Of a stretch of DNA of 64,000 bases, positions 21,647-32,675 are shown in pieces; position 1 is the stretch's first letter; each line of letters opens with the position of its first letter. Made by a program: the position numbers and the translations under genes. The notes below the pieces were generated by a model. That model made no database searches and was not told the origin of the DNA. It saw only the letters and a list, made by a program, of their open reading frames with translations. The DNA is from Bemisia tabaci (lineage: Eukaryota > Arthropoda > Insecta > Hemiptera > Aleyrodidae): the NCBI RefSeq assembly GCF_918797505.1, contig NC_092793.1:5528366-5592365 (forward strand). The letters are read 5' to 3'.

Positions 21647-22292
21647 AGTGACTGACCAACGATTGCTTCCAATTTTACAATGGGCTCAACTGAACGGACA
21701 TTTTTACCGGTAGCTGAATACCCCGAGTAAATTGAAAGGAGAACAAAGCTCGGCAGCTAAAATCGAATGTCCCGGTACTCGAATTCACGAGGTTTCGGCA
21801 GCTGATTCGATTTATTTTCTCCGGGCAGTAAGCGATGTGTGGTGAAATCTCAAGGGCACAGTTTATCCGTGAATTTAAGCATGAATTTATTATCGTGGGT
21901 TCAGACATTCCGATGTTCCACGAAGGGCTCCTTGAGCGTAAATAAGGTATAAACGAATACAGCCAATTTCACTTAACATCTCGTTCAGCGCTTCAACTCG
22001 AGTAGGGGAGGGACTGATTAGTTTTGACTTGGGGGAAAGTTCAGCCTGGTTTCCCGGCCCAGCTTTTCAATGCTACCAACTCAAGCAGGGATTTTCGAGG
22101 GTTCTCGGTTTAGAACGCCTCAGGCAATCCTGTTCCATGTAATCTCAACGAGTTTAACACTCATACATATGTGACGGTCCACGAGAGAGGAAATAGTCAT
22201 GCACTGAGGAACATTTTTCAAGAGATCAAATTTTCTCAAGTTGTGTCGAGATATATGAATTTCCAAGGAATTCACTCTCCAATATCTCAAAG
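21647..22292. other. Unassigned spacer
   Basis: Weak inverted text around 21690-21810 (GGTAGCTGAATACC, TTCGGCAGCTGATTCG). No gene or family assigned. Confidence 0.4.
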
Positions 22293-22423
22293 TCGTCGCT
22301 TCTCTGACGTAAGGGCGTATAACGATTTCCGCATGAGCCCCAGAATGTATTGATTTGCGCGTGAAACAGGGCTCACGTAGGAATTGGCATACACCCTTAC
22401 GCCCTTACGCCAGAGGAGTGACG
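22293..22423. mobile_element. MITE family O, copy 1
   Basis: TCGTCGCTTCTCTGACGTAA (then GGGCGTATA) pairs with the right end (ACACCCTTACGC, CTTACGCCAGAGGAGTGACG). GAGCCCCAG and CAGGGCTCACG pair inside. The right arm has a short duplication of CCCTTACG. Copies at 34571 and 41806. Confidence 0.8.
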
Positions 22424-22757
22424 GAATATGAGTCACAAGGGGTTCAGTTCCTTCTGGTGTCAACAGTAGTTGTGGAACTTTACCTTTATATGAATGATTT
22501 TAGCCCTTAAAGCGTCAGATGAAATTTAAAAAAACCTTTTTTTGAAAACATGTGTTTTTGGAACTGAAGCAAAGCACTTACTGAAGTCGCCTCCTCATTA
22601 GTAGCATCTTGGATTGGTCAAAGAGCGTTAGAAGTCTGATTGACGATTAAGGGAAGACAGGGGAGGGGGGTACATTCATTGAATTAGCTCAATGACATTT
22701 TGTCTCTCTGATTGATTTCGGACGATTTTTTTTTCTTTGAAGGCTCTTCACTAATTG
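22424..22757. other. Unassigned spacer
   Basis: No gene or repeat boundary recognised. Confidence 0.4.
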
Positions 22758-23314
22758 AATGGACCAAGAGACAAGGTACAACTTTAAGGATTCTGATACA
22801 TGTTTTTTGGTTAGAATTTCACGTAAAACACGATTCTTGCATCGAAAATTACTGATTTTAACTCCTAACTAAGTTTTTAACGTTATTATTCCACGCTGGT
22901 TACGGGAAATTTGAATTGCCCGCTCACAAAAAACTCAATACTATAAGCTAGTCCAACCGCGCACTACAACGGATTCGACAAGCTTCTCAATCGAGCCTTG
23001 CTCATTTCCCACCCTATATTGTTCAAACAATAAACAACTTACTATAGCTGAGCCAAAGTTTCAAGATTGAGGTTGCAAGATTTTCATACTACAGAAACTG
23101 TCATGGTAAAGTTTACCTAGTTTGCGATTTGACTCACGAAGACCATCGTGTTTTCATGAGCAAGAGGTCTGAATTCACGCGTCAAGAAACGTTGAATATC
23201 TCAGTTAGGAGTTAATTTCAGTAATTTTCGTTGTTTAATCGTGCTCTACGTCAAATTTTGGTCAGGAAACATGTATCAGAATACTTAATTCCGTCCTTGT
23301 CTAGTGGTCCATTT
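22758..23314. mobile_element. Long foldback element P1
   Basis: About 557 bp. AATGGACCAAGAGACAAGGT is mirrored by ACTAGTGGTCCATT at the right end. Long arms share TTTCACGTAAAACACGATTC and its mirror, plus AACTCCTAACTAAG. A second copy P2 lies at 27893. No open frame. Confidence 0.85.
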
Positions 23315-23893
23315 TAACAATTTTACAAAACTGAATCAACGTTACAGTAAAACTTGTGGACATGCAAAGGCCTCTAGGCAATGCCTGAGTTGAAAGATCA
23401 CGCAAAATGTTACCTCCTTAAAATTCCACGAGAAAAATAAATCACACAACAGGTAGTGTGAAAGTCAGTTCCTTTACAAGATATGAGTGTTTACAAGTAA
23501 AGTGTGTTAAACTGTAAAAATACAAATGAAACAATTTGTACATGTAACCTAACTTCCTTTTGACTTGAGTTACAAATATCTAATAATATCTCGTTTAGGA
23601 GTTGATTTTTCAACTTCCGTTAATTGCCTGACTAGTTTTCCACATAATATTTCAGGAGGAAGCACGTGACGCTTTTCCCTAGGTCAGATGTTGACAAATG
23701 GCCCATTGCATGTTTCTCATAAATAATACATCTCAAAATTGGATTCAGCTTAAATTTCAATTTTCACTGCGACAAAAAGGGATGGAGCTTCACCTTTGGG
23801 TAACAACGCCCATTTCCAACCGCTCTCCGTAATTCATGCAAAAAGAAACCCACCGATTCGGAGGAATAGATATATATTTCTACGTCATGCCAC
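23315..23893. other. Unassigned AT-rich spacer
   Basis: Nothing recognised beyond the target duplication of the next element at 23886-23893. Confidence 0.4.
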
Positions 23894-24057
23894 CAATGGC
23901 GTGGCGTGATATGTGACCTATCGATTGATCTGCCATTTGAACCTATGGGAAAGGATCGATAAACAGGGTGTTTGCTACGAACACCTTAATGATCGATTCT
24001 TTACCATAGCTTCAAATGGGCAGATATCGATAATCGATCATTCACGCCTCGCCATTG
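23894..24057. mobile_element. hAT-type MITE C, copy 4
   Basis: CAATGGCGTGGCGTGA...CACGCCTCGCCATTG with the exact 8-bp duplication CATGCCAC at 23886-23893 and 24058-24065. Contains TATCGATA. Confidence 0.95.
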
Positions 24058-24324
24058 CATGCCACTCAGTTGCCGCTGGTGTACCGCAGATCTCTCACTC
24101 GGTGCGAACTTTTCGTCGGGAGGTGAGTCGAGTTGAATTGATCAAGATAAACGGCAAGCGTTCATAAAACTTCGCAAAACCACTCTAAAGTTGCCAAAGA
24201 AGTTAAAGTGCGGAGTCGAGACAATTGATCTTTATTGACTCTTAAGATACCATCATTTTTTATCGCCTGTTGCGAATCGACGGAGCGCCTAGTCCTGCTC
24301 TGCGGGTTCGCGGTCTGTTTTGTG

Positions 24325-24745
24325 CAGTAGCGTGGCATGCTTTGCGATAGATCGATTAATCTGCCATTTAAACCTATGAAAAAGGATCGATAAACTGGGT
24401 GTTTGTGATGAACACCTTAATAATCGATTCTTTACCATAACTTCAAATGGGGAAGTATCGATGATATCGGCGGTGAAACTACCAAACCACGTATCTCGTT
24501 TGCGGTGTTTAAAAATCTACGCTCACATTTTATTTTTTTGAAGTAGACCAAATCAATATTATTCCTTGAAATTTTCACGGAATTTTCTCCGCACAAAGAG
24601 GAAAAATCACAGAAATTTTCAAGACTGGACGTTAAGTAGTTTTTCATTTAAAAAATAAAGTATGACAGGAAGTCTGCGACGTCGCAAACCGAGATACGCG
24701 GTTCGGTAGTTTCACCGTCGATATATCATTCGCGCCGCACCATTG
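24325..24745. mobile_element. hAT-type MITE C, copy 5, split by a family A insertion
   Basis: The left part (CAGTAGCGTGGCATGC) and right terminus (CGCGCCGCACCATTG) are flanked by the exact 8-bp duplication GTTTTGTG (24317-24324, 24746-24753). Element A3 sits near the right end, so A inserted after C had landed. Confidence 0.95.
24464..24724. mobile_element. MITE family A, copy 3, nested in C5
   Basis: 261 bp, ATATCGGCGGTGAAACTACC...CACCGTCGATAT, opposite interior orientation to A1. The 71-codon minus-strand frame is the same repeat-derived frame seen in A1 and A2. Confidence 0.9.
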
Positions 24746-24848
24746 GTTTTGTGCAAATACTCGATCAGTTTGGGATACTGGATCAGTTGCGCTGGTCACA
24801 GAATCAAGTTTTGATGCTTTACTCGTGTAGAATAGCTAAAAATAACAA

Positions 24849-25162
24849 GATCAGGCCAAACAGCAACTTCCTACGTTCAATATTAACCGAGATATCTCGC
24901 TTTGAAGAACTCGGTTTTTGACTTCATTCACCGCGGTTGTGACACCCTTGGTTTCTTCGACCTCGGATTCATCAATCAGTAATAAACACGTATGCCCTGG
25001 TTGTTCGACCTGAGACACGGATGAAATCAAGATGGAAGAAAACAAGGGTGTCACCACCGCATAACCCGCATGACCCGCATGACGTCATAAACCGAATTTT
25101 TCAAAGCGCGATACCTCTGTTGATATAGAACGTAGAAAGTTGCTGTCTGGACAGATCTGATC
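24849..25162. mobile_element. Foldback element II
   Basis: GATCAGGCCAAACAGCAACT is mirrored near 25135-25162 (AGTTGCTGTCTGGACAGATC). TCGCTTTGAAGAACTCGGTT pairs with AACCGAATTTTTCAAAGCGC, and GTGACACCCTTGGTTTCTTC with GAAGAAAACAAGGGTGTCAC. A short direct repeat (CGCATAACC CGCATGACC CGCATGACG) lies right of centre. Confidence 0.8.
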
Positions 25163-25232
25163 ATTTCTAGCTGATTTACAAGAGTCAAGCATTTAAACAC
25201 GGTTCTATGACTAGCGCAACTGATTCATTGAA

Positions 25233-25459
25233 CACTGGAAAAAAAAACACATTGGATCTAGAGTCCAAACTCTTGAACACATTGACAAGAAAAAGGACTC
25301 TCGATTCAATCAGATTTAAGCTTAAATCAAAAGGAAATCCGCTCAAATTAAGAGGCTTGGTTCTTGATTTAAACTTAAATCTCATTGAATCAAGAGTATT
25401 TTTTCTTGTCGATGTTTTTAAGTCTGGACTCTAGATCCAATGTGTTTTTTTTTCCAGTG
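25233..25459. mobile_element. Foldback element E3 (CACTGGAAAAAAAA ends)
   Basis: Ends CACTGGAAAAAAAAACACAT and ATGTGTTTTTTTTTCCAGTG. The arms share TTGGATCTAGAGTCCA, GACTCTCGATTCAATCAGAT and TTAAATCAAAAG-type mirrors. 227 bp. The overlapping frames on both strands come from the palindrome. An end fragment lies at 49518. Confidence 0.9.
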
Positions 25460-25784
25460 AATATGAATAACACATTGCAGAGAGTGGCGGATGTCTACAT
25501 ATTCCAGTTTTGGCGCATGTACGTAGTATACCGCCTTTGCGATCGTTTCGGCCCCCTACTTGATACAATGTATCGAGTGCCTGAGTTGCTCACTGGTAAG
25601 TGACTGGCGGGCTCGCGCTGAATTTTTGAGATCTTGTAAAAAAGTTACTAATGCTTCAATCTTTTAGGTGGATTGATTTTCGTCATTCTCTGTATTTGCT
25701 TATTGTAAATCCTAGAGATGAACGGGCTCAGTTATTTATTTTTTGAATACTTATAAATCCGTGCCCCGCTGATTTAAAATATGC
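25460..25784. other. Unassigned spacer
   Basis: The part 25480-25605 is open and moderately GC-rich but shows no domain. Nothing assigned. Confidence 0.4.
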
Positions 25785-26024
25785 ATATCGACGGTATAAG
25801 AATCACACAACTCGTCTGCGATGTCTGATAATCTCCGCCTCCATGTTATTTTTTTAAAGGAGAACAAATTGACATCATTCCTTGAAGTTTTTGCAGAATT
25901 TTCTTCACATAGAGAAGAAAAATCACTGCCGTTGAGTAGTTTTCCATTTAAAAAATAAAGTCTGATAGGAAGTCTGCGACGTCGCAAATCGAGTTATGTG
26001 ATTGCCGACTTACATTGTCGATAT
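25785..26024. mobile_element. MITE family A, copy 4 (A2-like subfamily)
   Basis: ATATCGACGGTATAAGAATC...ATTGTCGATAT. The interior keeps GACGTCGCAAATCGAGTTAT and AAGTCTGCGACGTCGC. The right end has the AATCACATAAC-type subfamily terminus. Confidence 0.8.
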
Positions 26025-26189
26025 ATAAGAAAAGCAAATGAATATCGGCGGCTAACTGAACAAGAGGAAGGCAGAGTGGGGCTTCATTCCCCCTCCATCC
26101 TCACTTTTTGAGTTCTGTTATCTTTCCTTAGCAAAATTACAACCCAAATATATTACACGTGCAATAAGAGAATAGCTGGAAAAAGATGA

Positions 26190-26446
26190 AATGGATGGAT
26201 TTTTTAACAACTGTATCTCTATTGCGGTGTTTTAAATTGCCGCTCCTATTTGAGTTTTTTGAAGTGAAACAAATCAACTTCTCAGCTTGAAATTTATACA
26301 GAATATCCTGATGACAGGAGAGAAAAATGAAGGAGATCTCTTGCAATTACGTTGACTCCTTTTTCCTAAGAGATAATCCAGTGAGATAAAAAGTCTGCTA
26401 CTTGGCAAACGGAGATACGTCGTTTGGCATTTTGGCTATTGATATA
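26190..26446. mobile_element. MITE family A, strongly diverged copy
   Basis: The order GTATCTCTATTGCGGTGTTT, GAGTTTTTTGAAG, AAAGTCTGCTACTTGGCAAA, GGAGATACGTCGTTTGG follows the A plan with many changes. Termini are unclear. Confidence 0.55.
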
Positions 26447-26509
26447 CCAGCTGGGGATGTGAAGGAAACTTTTCGCACAAATTGCGAGCCTCCAACCCCT
26501 AAGAATATA

Positions 26510-26763
26510 CTGCCGTGCTAAGGAAGAACGCCGTATGAACCTTCAGGTGTTGCCAAATTTCCTTTGATAAAACACGAATTTCCTGGTAAATTTGTGAATA
26601 TTTTTTTTCCCAATTTTTCAGATATTTTTGCTCGCAATTTAACCGAAAAGTTCTAACATTTTCAAGCGAAAATATTAATGACTTTCCTGTAAAATGAACA
26701 TTTTATCGATTGAAATTTGGCAACTCTCGACTGATCATACGGCGTTCTTCCTTAGCACGGCAG
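26510..26763. mobile_element. MITE family D, copy 2 (reference)
   Basis: A 254-bp element with CTGCCGTGCTAAGGAAGAAC and the exact mirror GTTCTTCCTTAGCACGGCAG. Flanked by TATA at 26506-26509 and 26764-26767, a possible 4-bp target duplication. Subterminal GTTGCCAAATTTCC and GAAATTTGGCAAC pair. Confidence 0.9.
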
Positions 26764-27524
26764 TATAATGAAACTAGTCGTGAAGAAATCGGCAATCTCG
26801 CGGTGCATATCCATGCCGCACCGGTGACCATCTGTTGCAGTCAGCTGCAAATTCCCGGCTGAAACGGTTCCTCCAAATGTATAAAATTGAATTATTAAAA
26901 GGAAGGATATTATTATTTTTATAAGCTCCGCGCTCTTTTGAGGGATAAAGAAAAGAGAAGCGGATATTCTCAGACATGTTATTAGAAACGACAGCCTTGC
27001 ACGAAGGGCCCCAGGATGATGCTTCCCGACAAGTTTGCCACATGTAACGACGGAAACCGGATTTAGCGCTAAAATCGGGTGGTTTGTAATACTATTTGGC
27101 AACAAGCATCGTCACCCAAAAACCTCGCAGCCGAGTGGCACGATGCAAATGGCCTACTTTGCATTGTTTCAGGGGTTGGAATTGTTAGTTTTTGCGAGCC
27201 ATTTGGAAAGAATGTTCTCAGACGCGACCGCTTCAACAAGAAAAGTGGTTGCATGGATATGTGCAAAGATATGCGTGGTGCATATCTAAACGGCGAGGGC
27301 CCTGGATTTAATCCGAGACTGAGACCTGAACATTTTGCTCATTTTTTCGCGGTATCGCTCAACAGCCAGACCCCTCTCTCGTTGCGGCGCGGCGTGGTGG
27401 ATAGTGGCCATGCAATATTGGATGGGTCGGGACTCACATATCTTAAATTTGCACCCGTTTTCCTGAAGGTGTTGGACTGTCGTGACATCCAATCGTCGTT
27501 CACTCAAATATAGGTGCCAGCCGA
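26764..27524. other. Spacer with an unassigned open frame
   Basis: A 144-codon frame at 27079-27513 (+), and overlapping frames on the minus strand, are the longest here outside the receptor exon. I see no signal peptide, domain or conserved motif. GC is higher than the neighbourhood (27290-27430). A decayed gene fragment or a random open stretch are both possible. Confidence 0.35.
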
Positions 27525-27689
27525 CAGTGGCGTGGCGTGTTTTTCGATAAATCGATTGATATGCCATTTAAAACCATGGAAAAGGATCGATAAACAAGGT
27601 GTTCACAAACTAATACCTTAATAAACGATTCTTTACCATTGTTTCAAATGGTAATATATCGATAATCGATCATTAACGCTTTGCTACTG
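27525..27689. mobile_element. hAT-type MITE C, copy 6
   Basis: CAGTGGCGTGGCGTGT...ACGCTTTGCTACTG. Flanking 8-mers CCAGCCGA and CTAGCCGA differ at one base. Contains TATCGATA. Confidence 0.9.
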
Positions 27690-27764
27690 CTAGCCGAATG
27701 AGTTACTTCAGACAATCTACGAGTGGGAGGATCAAGAAATGACTTAATTTCGTGATTAGAAACG

Positions 27765-27892
27765 ACAATTTCTGGCTCGGTTTAAAAACAACGTATGTAT
27801 CATTATTGTACCTATGCATATACGAGTTTTTACGGATAAGCCAGAAATTGTAGTTCCGAATTGCAAAATGTAGTCCAAATGGCCTCATGTTC
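27765..27892. mobile_element. MITE family Q, copy 2, abutting P2
   Basis: Text TTTCTGGCTCGGTTTAAAAA, AACAACGTATGTATCATTAT, AAGCCAGAAATTGTAGTTCC and GAATTGCAAAATGTAGTCC matches Q3 near 63408. P2 begins a few bases after its right terminus. Confidence 0.7.
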
Positions 27893-28446
27893 AATGGACC
27901 ACTAGACAAGGTACGAATTTCAGCATTCTGATGCATGTTTCTTAACCAAAATTTCACGTAAAATACGATGCGCACAACGAAAATTACCGAAATCAACTCC
28001 TTACGAAGATATTTAATGATTCCTGATGCGTGAATTCAAACCATCCGCTCATGAAAACTCAATGCTCCATGTGATTCACATCGCGCGCTAAACGTTATCA
28101 TGACAGTCTTTGCGATATAAAAATCTGGCAACCTCAATCTTGACGCTTTGGCTCAGCTATGACAAATTGCTTATCGTTTGAAAAACACATGGCGGGAAAT
28201 GAACATTGCTCGGTTGAGAAGCTTGCTGAAACCGTTGTAGCGCGCGATTTGACTCACGTAGAGCTTTGAGTTTCTTGTGAGCGGGCAGTTCAAATTCCTC
28301 GTAACCAATGTGAAATAAAAACGTTAATATCTTCGTTAGGAGTTGGTTTCAGTAATTTCCGTTGTGTGAATCGTGTTCTACGTGAAATTCTTCTTAAGAA
28401 ACATGTATCAGATTGTTTAAATTCGTACCTTGTCTAGTGGTCCATT
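27893..28446. mobile_element. Long foldback element P2
   Basis: AATGGACCACTAGACAAGGT...ACCTTGTCTAGTGGTCCATT, perfect terminal pairing over 20 bases. About 554 bp. The centre resembles P1 (CTTGACGCTTTGGCTCAGC; TTGAGAAGCTTGCTG). Confidence 0.9.
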
Positions 28447-29365
28447 ACATTTAGCCTCGTCCCTACTTGCGCTGCAAAAAATTCATAGCCACAAAGGAAG
28501 TTATTTCTTTGAGAGTTGTTTGCGGTGCCGTGGATAACACTCATTGCGTCAAGGGATCGGTATATTGCTCCGAGCGAAGTTTTAGGTATGACAATGAAAG
28601 CTCCCGTGTCGCCGCCATAGTCGCCCTGTCAAAATGTCTTTGCCGTGTCTGACAAAAATTCATCGTGACATAGGACTTTCCGTACTGCCTGCGGGCGGTG
28701 TCAGTTCGCATCGATTGCCCATGCAATTGAAGAATAAAGCTATAAAACATAAAAAAATCCCATAAACCCTAAATTATATTCAATAATAGTTAGTAGATAC
28801 AGGATTCTGGCGATTGGCGTTGTGTTCGTTAACTGTTAGCATTCACAATCAAAGCTTTTGGGCCTGTCAGCTATCTTGATGGATTACAATTTTGAACATT
28901 GAGGAATATGCCTTAAAAAGAATGAATAAATAAATAAATTGAAAAGGACATTTTTCTTGGCAGGACCAGTAAGAATGTAAATGTTTAACGGCAATACCAC
29001 TGAACATACATTTTTGAGACCGTTCAACTAGAATACGATTTTCCGACACGACAAGGAAAAGTTTGTTGTGACAGAGAAACTTTCTATGCCATATGACTAA
29101 AATTTTAAGTGGCAAAAGTTGCTCTCTGACCTCAAGTCTTTCCTGCAGCTTAATGTAAAATGCGTCAGAGAAAACGTTTTATTTTTTTCATTTTTTTTTT
29201 GTATCGTTTCCATCCTTGAATCAGTGTGCGAAGAAGTCTAACAAGAATGCCATTTGAGTTTTACAAAAATCGATCAAACAGCAGCCGAGATAGCATTGCA
29301 GGTCACATTCGCCGTTTTTGGATTGTCAAACTTTGAAAATTTGACTGAAAATTTGAGTTCCTTAT
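28447..29365. other. Unassigned spacer
   Basis: No repeat ends or domains recognised. Frames at 28467-28750 overlap on both strands. Confidence 0.4.
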
Positions 29366-29839
29366 CAAAAAATACCCCCAGAATATAATTGGCTCAAAAA
29401 CTGTAAAAGCTTCAATAACAGGTTCACCCTCATCAGGTGTGCCTCTTTCTTTGGCCACGTTCATAATGATAATTCTTTCTTTTTAAATTAACTGAAGCTT
29501 ACATTCTTGTCACGGGCTGTAATGGACATTAACTATGCGAAGTAACTTGAAGTACAGTGGTACCAGACTGCTAGGCTTTATTTTGGTAGAGCAGTATACT
29601 TGAGTTAGGTTCCAACCAAAGAATACAACTATTTAAACTTTGGTGTGTTGCACAGTATCACACGCAATTGAAGGAGTTTTGTAATAGTCCGAGCGCGACC
29701 TACGGAAATACGGAGAGTAGAGTCTTGATGTGTTGACTTTGATTACTGTGTGCGCTGCATACGTTGAATGTAAAATGATGGGTGATTTTTGTAAAGGACC
29801 TAAAATGACACTTTGGGTTAAAATAAAGTATTTAACCTT
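29366..29839 (+). repeat. Dispersed repeat H, copy 1
   Basis: About 474 bp from AAAAAATACCCCCAGAATAT to AATAAAGTATTTAACCTT, nearly identical by eye to H2. It contains GTGTTGCACAGTATCACACG followed by CAATTGAAGG, also found next to hairpin G in L. No terminal inverted repeats seen. The AATAAA near the right end gives a tentative + orientation. Confidence 0.85.
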
Positions 29840-30034
29840 GAACAAATGTTGAAAGTCTTATTTTTTCATGCCGAGAAGTTTATTTTTCATGCCAAGGACA
29901 GCTTCCTTGCAGACAAACCCTATGCACATGATTCTATTTAGCATACAATCGTCCAATTATCCGTTTGGGACCATTTTCTCAGAGATGAGAAGAATGGACA
30001 AAACTTTCATTTTTCCATCGCAACTTACTAATTT

Positions 30035-30289
30035 CTTGGTTTCTGTCACGAAAGATCTTAGCTGCATTTCAATGTTGCCTAATTTCCTCTCGCAATTTGC
30101 ATCTTATCGGGAGAATTTTCGGCTTTTCTAACTGAAAAGGTCCCTCATGTTTCTTCTGACCTTATGCAAAAATCAGATGAATTTTGAAAAAAAATTGCAC
30201 AAGTACATTCGTGAATAATTTGAATAATTTGAGTCAATTTTGTAAATTTGGAAAAGAGTTCCGTTCTTTTACTGTGCAGGACACGACAA
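30035..30289. mobile_element. MITE family F, copy 3
   Basis: TTTCTGTCACGAAAGATC, CATTTCAATGTTGCCTAATT and CTCGCAATTTGCAT follow F. The right end (ACTGTGCAGGACACGACA) is diverged. Confidence 0.7.
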
Positions 30290-30486
30290 ATTCTGTATTG
30301 AATAAAATACTTTTCAATCCACGATCATGGCACGACACACGGTTCAAAGTCCTCAATTAGCGCAGCGTTTTAACTAAGTTCTACTCGATTTGTTTATACT
30401 GATATCGAACCACGTATGAGCACGTTTTCCCGCAGGAAATCGTCCCCGTTCTTCCCGGAGAGCACCTCATAAGCAGGTGTCTCTTT

Positions 30487-30653
30487 AGTGACGATGCGTG
30501 ATCGATCGATTATTATCGATATTTCCATATTTGAAAGCTACAGTGAAGAATCGATTATTAAGGTGCTCGTTGCGAACGCCCCGTCTATCGATCCTTTTCC
30601 ATAGGTTCAAATGGCAGATTGAACAATACATCGCAATGCACACCACGCCACTG
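30487..30653. mobile_element. hAT-type MITE C, copy 7
   Basis: The right end CACACCACGCCACTG is intact and the left end is degraded (GTGACGATGCGTGATCG). Contains TATCGATA. No clear target duplication. Confidence 0.85.
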
Positions 30654-30826
30654 GTCCTTCGGCTCTCGGAAGAATCTCTCACTCAGGATACGCGTCAGTT
30701 CTCTGCCCCCTGCCATTTCCGCCCCAAGATATCCTCGACCACCCTCAATTCTTGAAAATATCGTGCGCTGTCTCGTTCAAAGGAGCATTGCTGCCACATG
30801 CCACCACCCGAGACTCCCCCACTGTT

Positions 30827-31079
30827 CTGCCGTGCTAAGGAAGAACGCCGTATGAACATTCGAGAGTTCCCAAATTTCCTTCGATAAAATGTTCATTTTT
30901 GAGGAAAATTATGAATATTTTTCCTTGAAATTGTCAGAAGTTTTAGATCAAATTACGAACAAAATTACTTGAGAAATCGGTCGACGAATATTCAAAAATT
31001 TTCCTGAAAATGAGTGATTCACCAGGGGAGATTTGGCAACGCCTGAGGGTTCATACGGCGTTCTTCCTTAGCACGGCTG
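30827..31079. mobile_element. MITE family D, copy 3
   Basis: CTGCCGTGCTAAGGAAGAAC...TTCTTCCTTAGCACGGCTG, 253 bp, flanked by TGTT at 30823-30826 and 31080-31083. This supports the 4-bp duplication seen for D2. Confidence 0.9.
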
Positions 31080-31468
31080 TGTTGGTCGCCGGAGGGTCCG
31101 GACGAAACGCGGAATTCGACATCCGCGCGCTCGGAGGACACTCGACGGCGCGAAATGAAATTAAAAAGAAGAATAAGACGGAATGGGTGCGGTGAGGGAA
31201 ATCGGAGTGGGGGAAGGGGGGTAGGGGGTTGAGAAAAATCCACCGTGCGCGTATTAACTGGGTCCAGCATTGAATCTCTTCCCCTCCCCCTCGGCCTCCG
31301 ACATTGTTGCCGCGCAGTAGGAGAAAAGCTTCGGATTTGTAGAATCGGAAGCTGATTTTACTGTAAATTTGACAGGCCTCCGCGCGGCAGACTTGTTCCG
31401 AGGAGGACGCAACCAAGACGAGAGGAGCGAAATTGATTCGGCCGTTGAGTGCCGGTACCGGGTCCTCG
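31080..31468. other. GC-rich unassigned spacer
   Basis: Higher GC than average, with purine-rich 31190-31230. The 151-codon minus-strand frame (31051-31506) runs into D3 and has no domain. Nothing assigned. Confidence 0.4.
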
Positions 31469-31713
31469 CGTCGCACACTAGATCCAGTCAACGAGAAAGC
31501 TCGCACGAAATTTGGAAACTTTCAAAGTTTTCAACTTCGTTTTTACAAAATTTTCAGGTTCCAAAAGTGGCTTCATTGGTTCCCTCGTAAAATCCTCTTC
31601 TGAAAGCACCCCTTACAATTTAAAATGTGACGAAATAACCATCGAAATTCGCACTTTTAGTCAAAAATCTCATGTGCGACCTCTCTGACTGACTCGATCC
31701 ACTGTGCGTCGGA
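31469..31713. mobile_element. MITE family EE, copy 3
   Basis: GCGTCGCACACTAGATCCAG mirrors GACTCGATCCACTGTGCGTC. The interior (GGTTCCCTCGTAAAATCCTC) matches the other EE copies on the opposite strand. Confidence 0.75.
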
Positions 31714-31770
31714 AAACGATGAACCTACCCTCGACGTTTTCTCAACGCCAACGCGACGGGTAGAAATTCC

Positions 31771-31885
31771 TCCGTTTAAATCAATGGAAAAGGATCGATT
31801 ATCCAGGCATACCTTAACAATCGATTCTTCACCATATCGCCAAATGGGAAATTATCGATAGGCGATGATTGACGCCTCGCCGTTG
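31771..31885. mobile_element. hAT-type MITE C, copy 8 (truncated)
   Basis: Keeps GTTTAAATCAATGGAAAAGG, ATCGATTATCCAGG and the right half to GACGCCTCGCCGTTG. The left terminal repeat is missing. Confidence 0.8.
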
Positions 31886-32518
31886 GTCGATCTATCGATG
31901 GAGGCGAATTGCGAGCCCCTCTAGTGGGCTTCTTAGAATTCCCGCCTCTCAGACGCAGCTGATATGTCCTCAGTGACTCCTCGGTGGCCTGTGAGCCACA
32001 TCGGGCATGATTTTCGAGGTTTTCCGTGTCTTGTGCAGAGTTTTCCGTCCTATTTCACAAGTCTGTACCGGTAGGAGGTGGAAATTAAAAATGAAGTATG
32101 AGGGAGGAAAATAGAATGGAGACTCCATCTGAATGACCGGAATAGCCGTGTCAAAACAGTTGGGTCGTCGTCTTTTAGCTTGGTCTTTTGATGGCTGCAT
32201 GGAATTATGAAGATGGATATTTGTAAATGCATGCAATTTGTCGTATGCGAATATTTGAATACTATTTTTAACCCAACGCGAGAAAGTCGCAAAAAAGGAT
32301 TTTTCCCAATTTTTTTTTATTAGAATGGTAGGATAGACAGGCTCACAAAACTCTACCATTTTCTGCAATTATGCTACTAAAGCAATGCAGGGCTGGACTT
32401 GTGGAGTGACGTTTGCCACTTGGGCCTCGGAGCTTGATGGTTATACGTGTAGAAATTTGAGAGAAAAAAAGAGAACATTTTTTTTAAAAAATGAAAAAAA
32501 TTAATAATTACCTGGGAA
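31886..32518. other. Unassigned spacer
   Basis: The 132-codon minus-strand frame (31970-32368) has no recognisable domain. No repeat ends seen. Confidence 0.4.
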
Positions 32519-32675
32519 TCAACCTAGGGAAAATTAGGAGCCCGGTCCTGTTTACACAAAAAACTACTTTTAGCATTATGATTTTAATCATGTGATCACT
32601 AATTGTATCTATTCATTCATGTGTTAATGGTTTCTTAATCATAAAAATTCCTCAATGCACAAATACAGCAACACG
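32519..32675 (+). repeat. 157-bp direct repeat, left copy, flanking H2
   Basis: TCAACCTAGGGAAAATTAGG ... GCACAAATACAGCAACACG. Nearly the same sequence returns at 33182-33338, so H2 is bracketed by two direct repeats. Preceding TTAATAATT is shared as well. Confidence 0.9.

Noticed and set aside
27079..27513. 144-codon plus-strand open frame
   Set aside because: No conserved motif, overlapping open frames on the other strand, and no splice or UTR context. Kept only as an unassigned stretch.
30487..30653. 8-bp target duplication for C7
   Set aside because: The flanking 8-mers do not match and the left terminus is degraded, so none is claimed.
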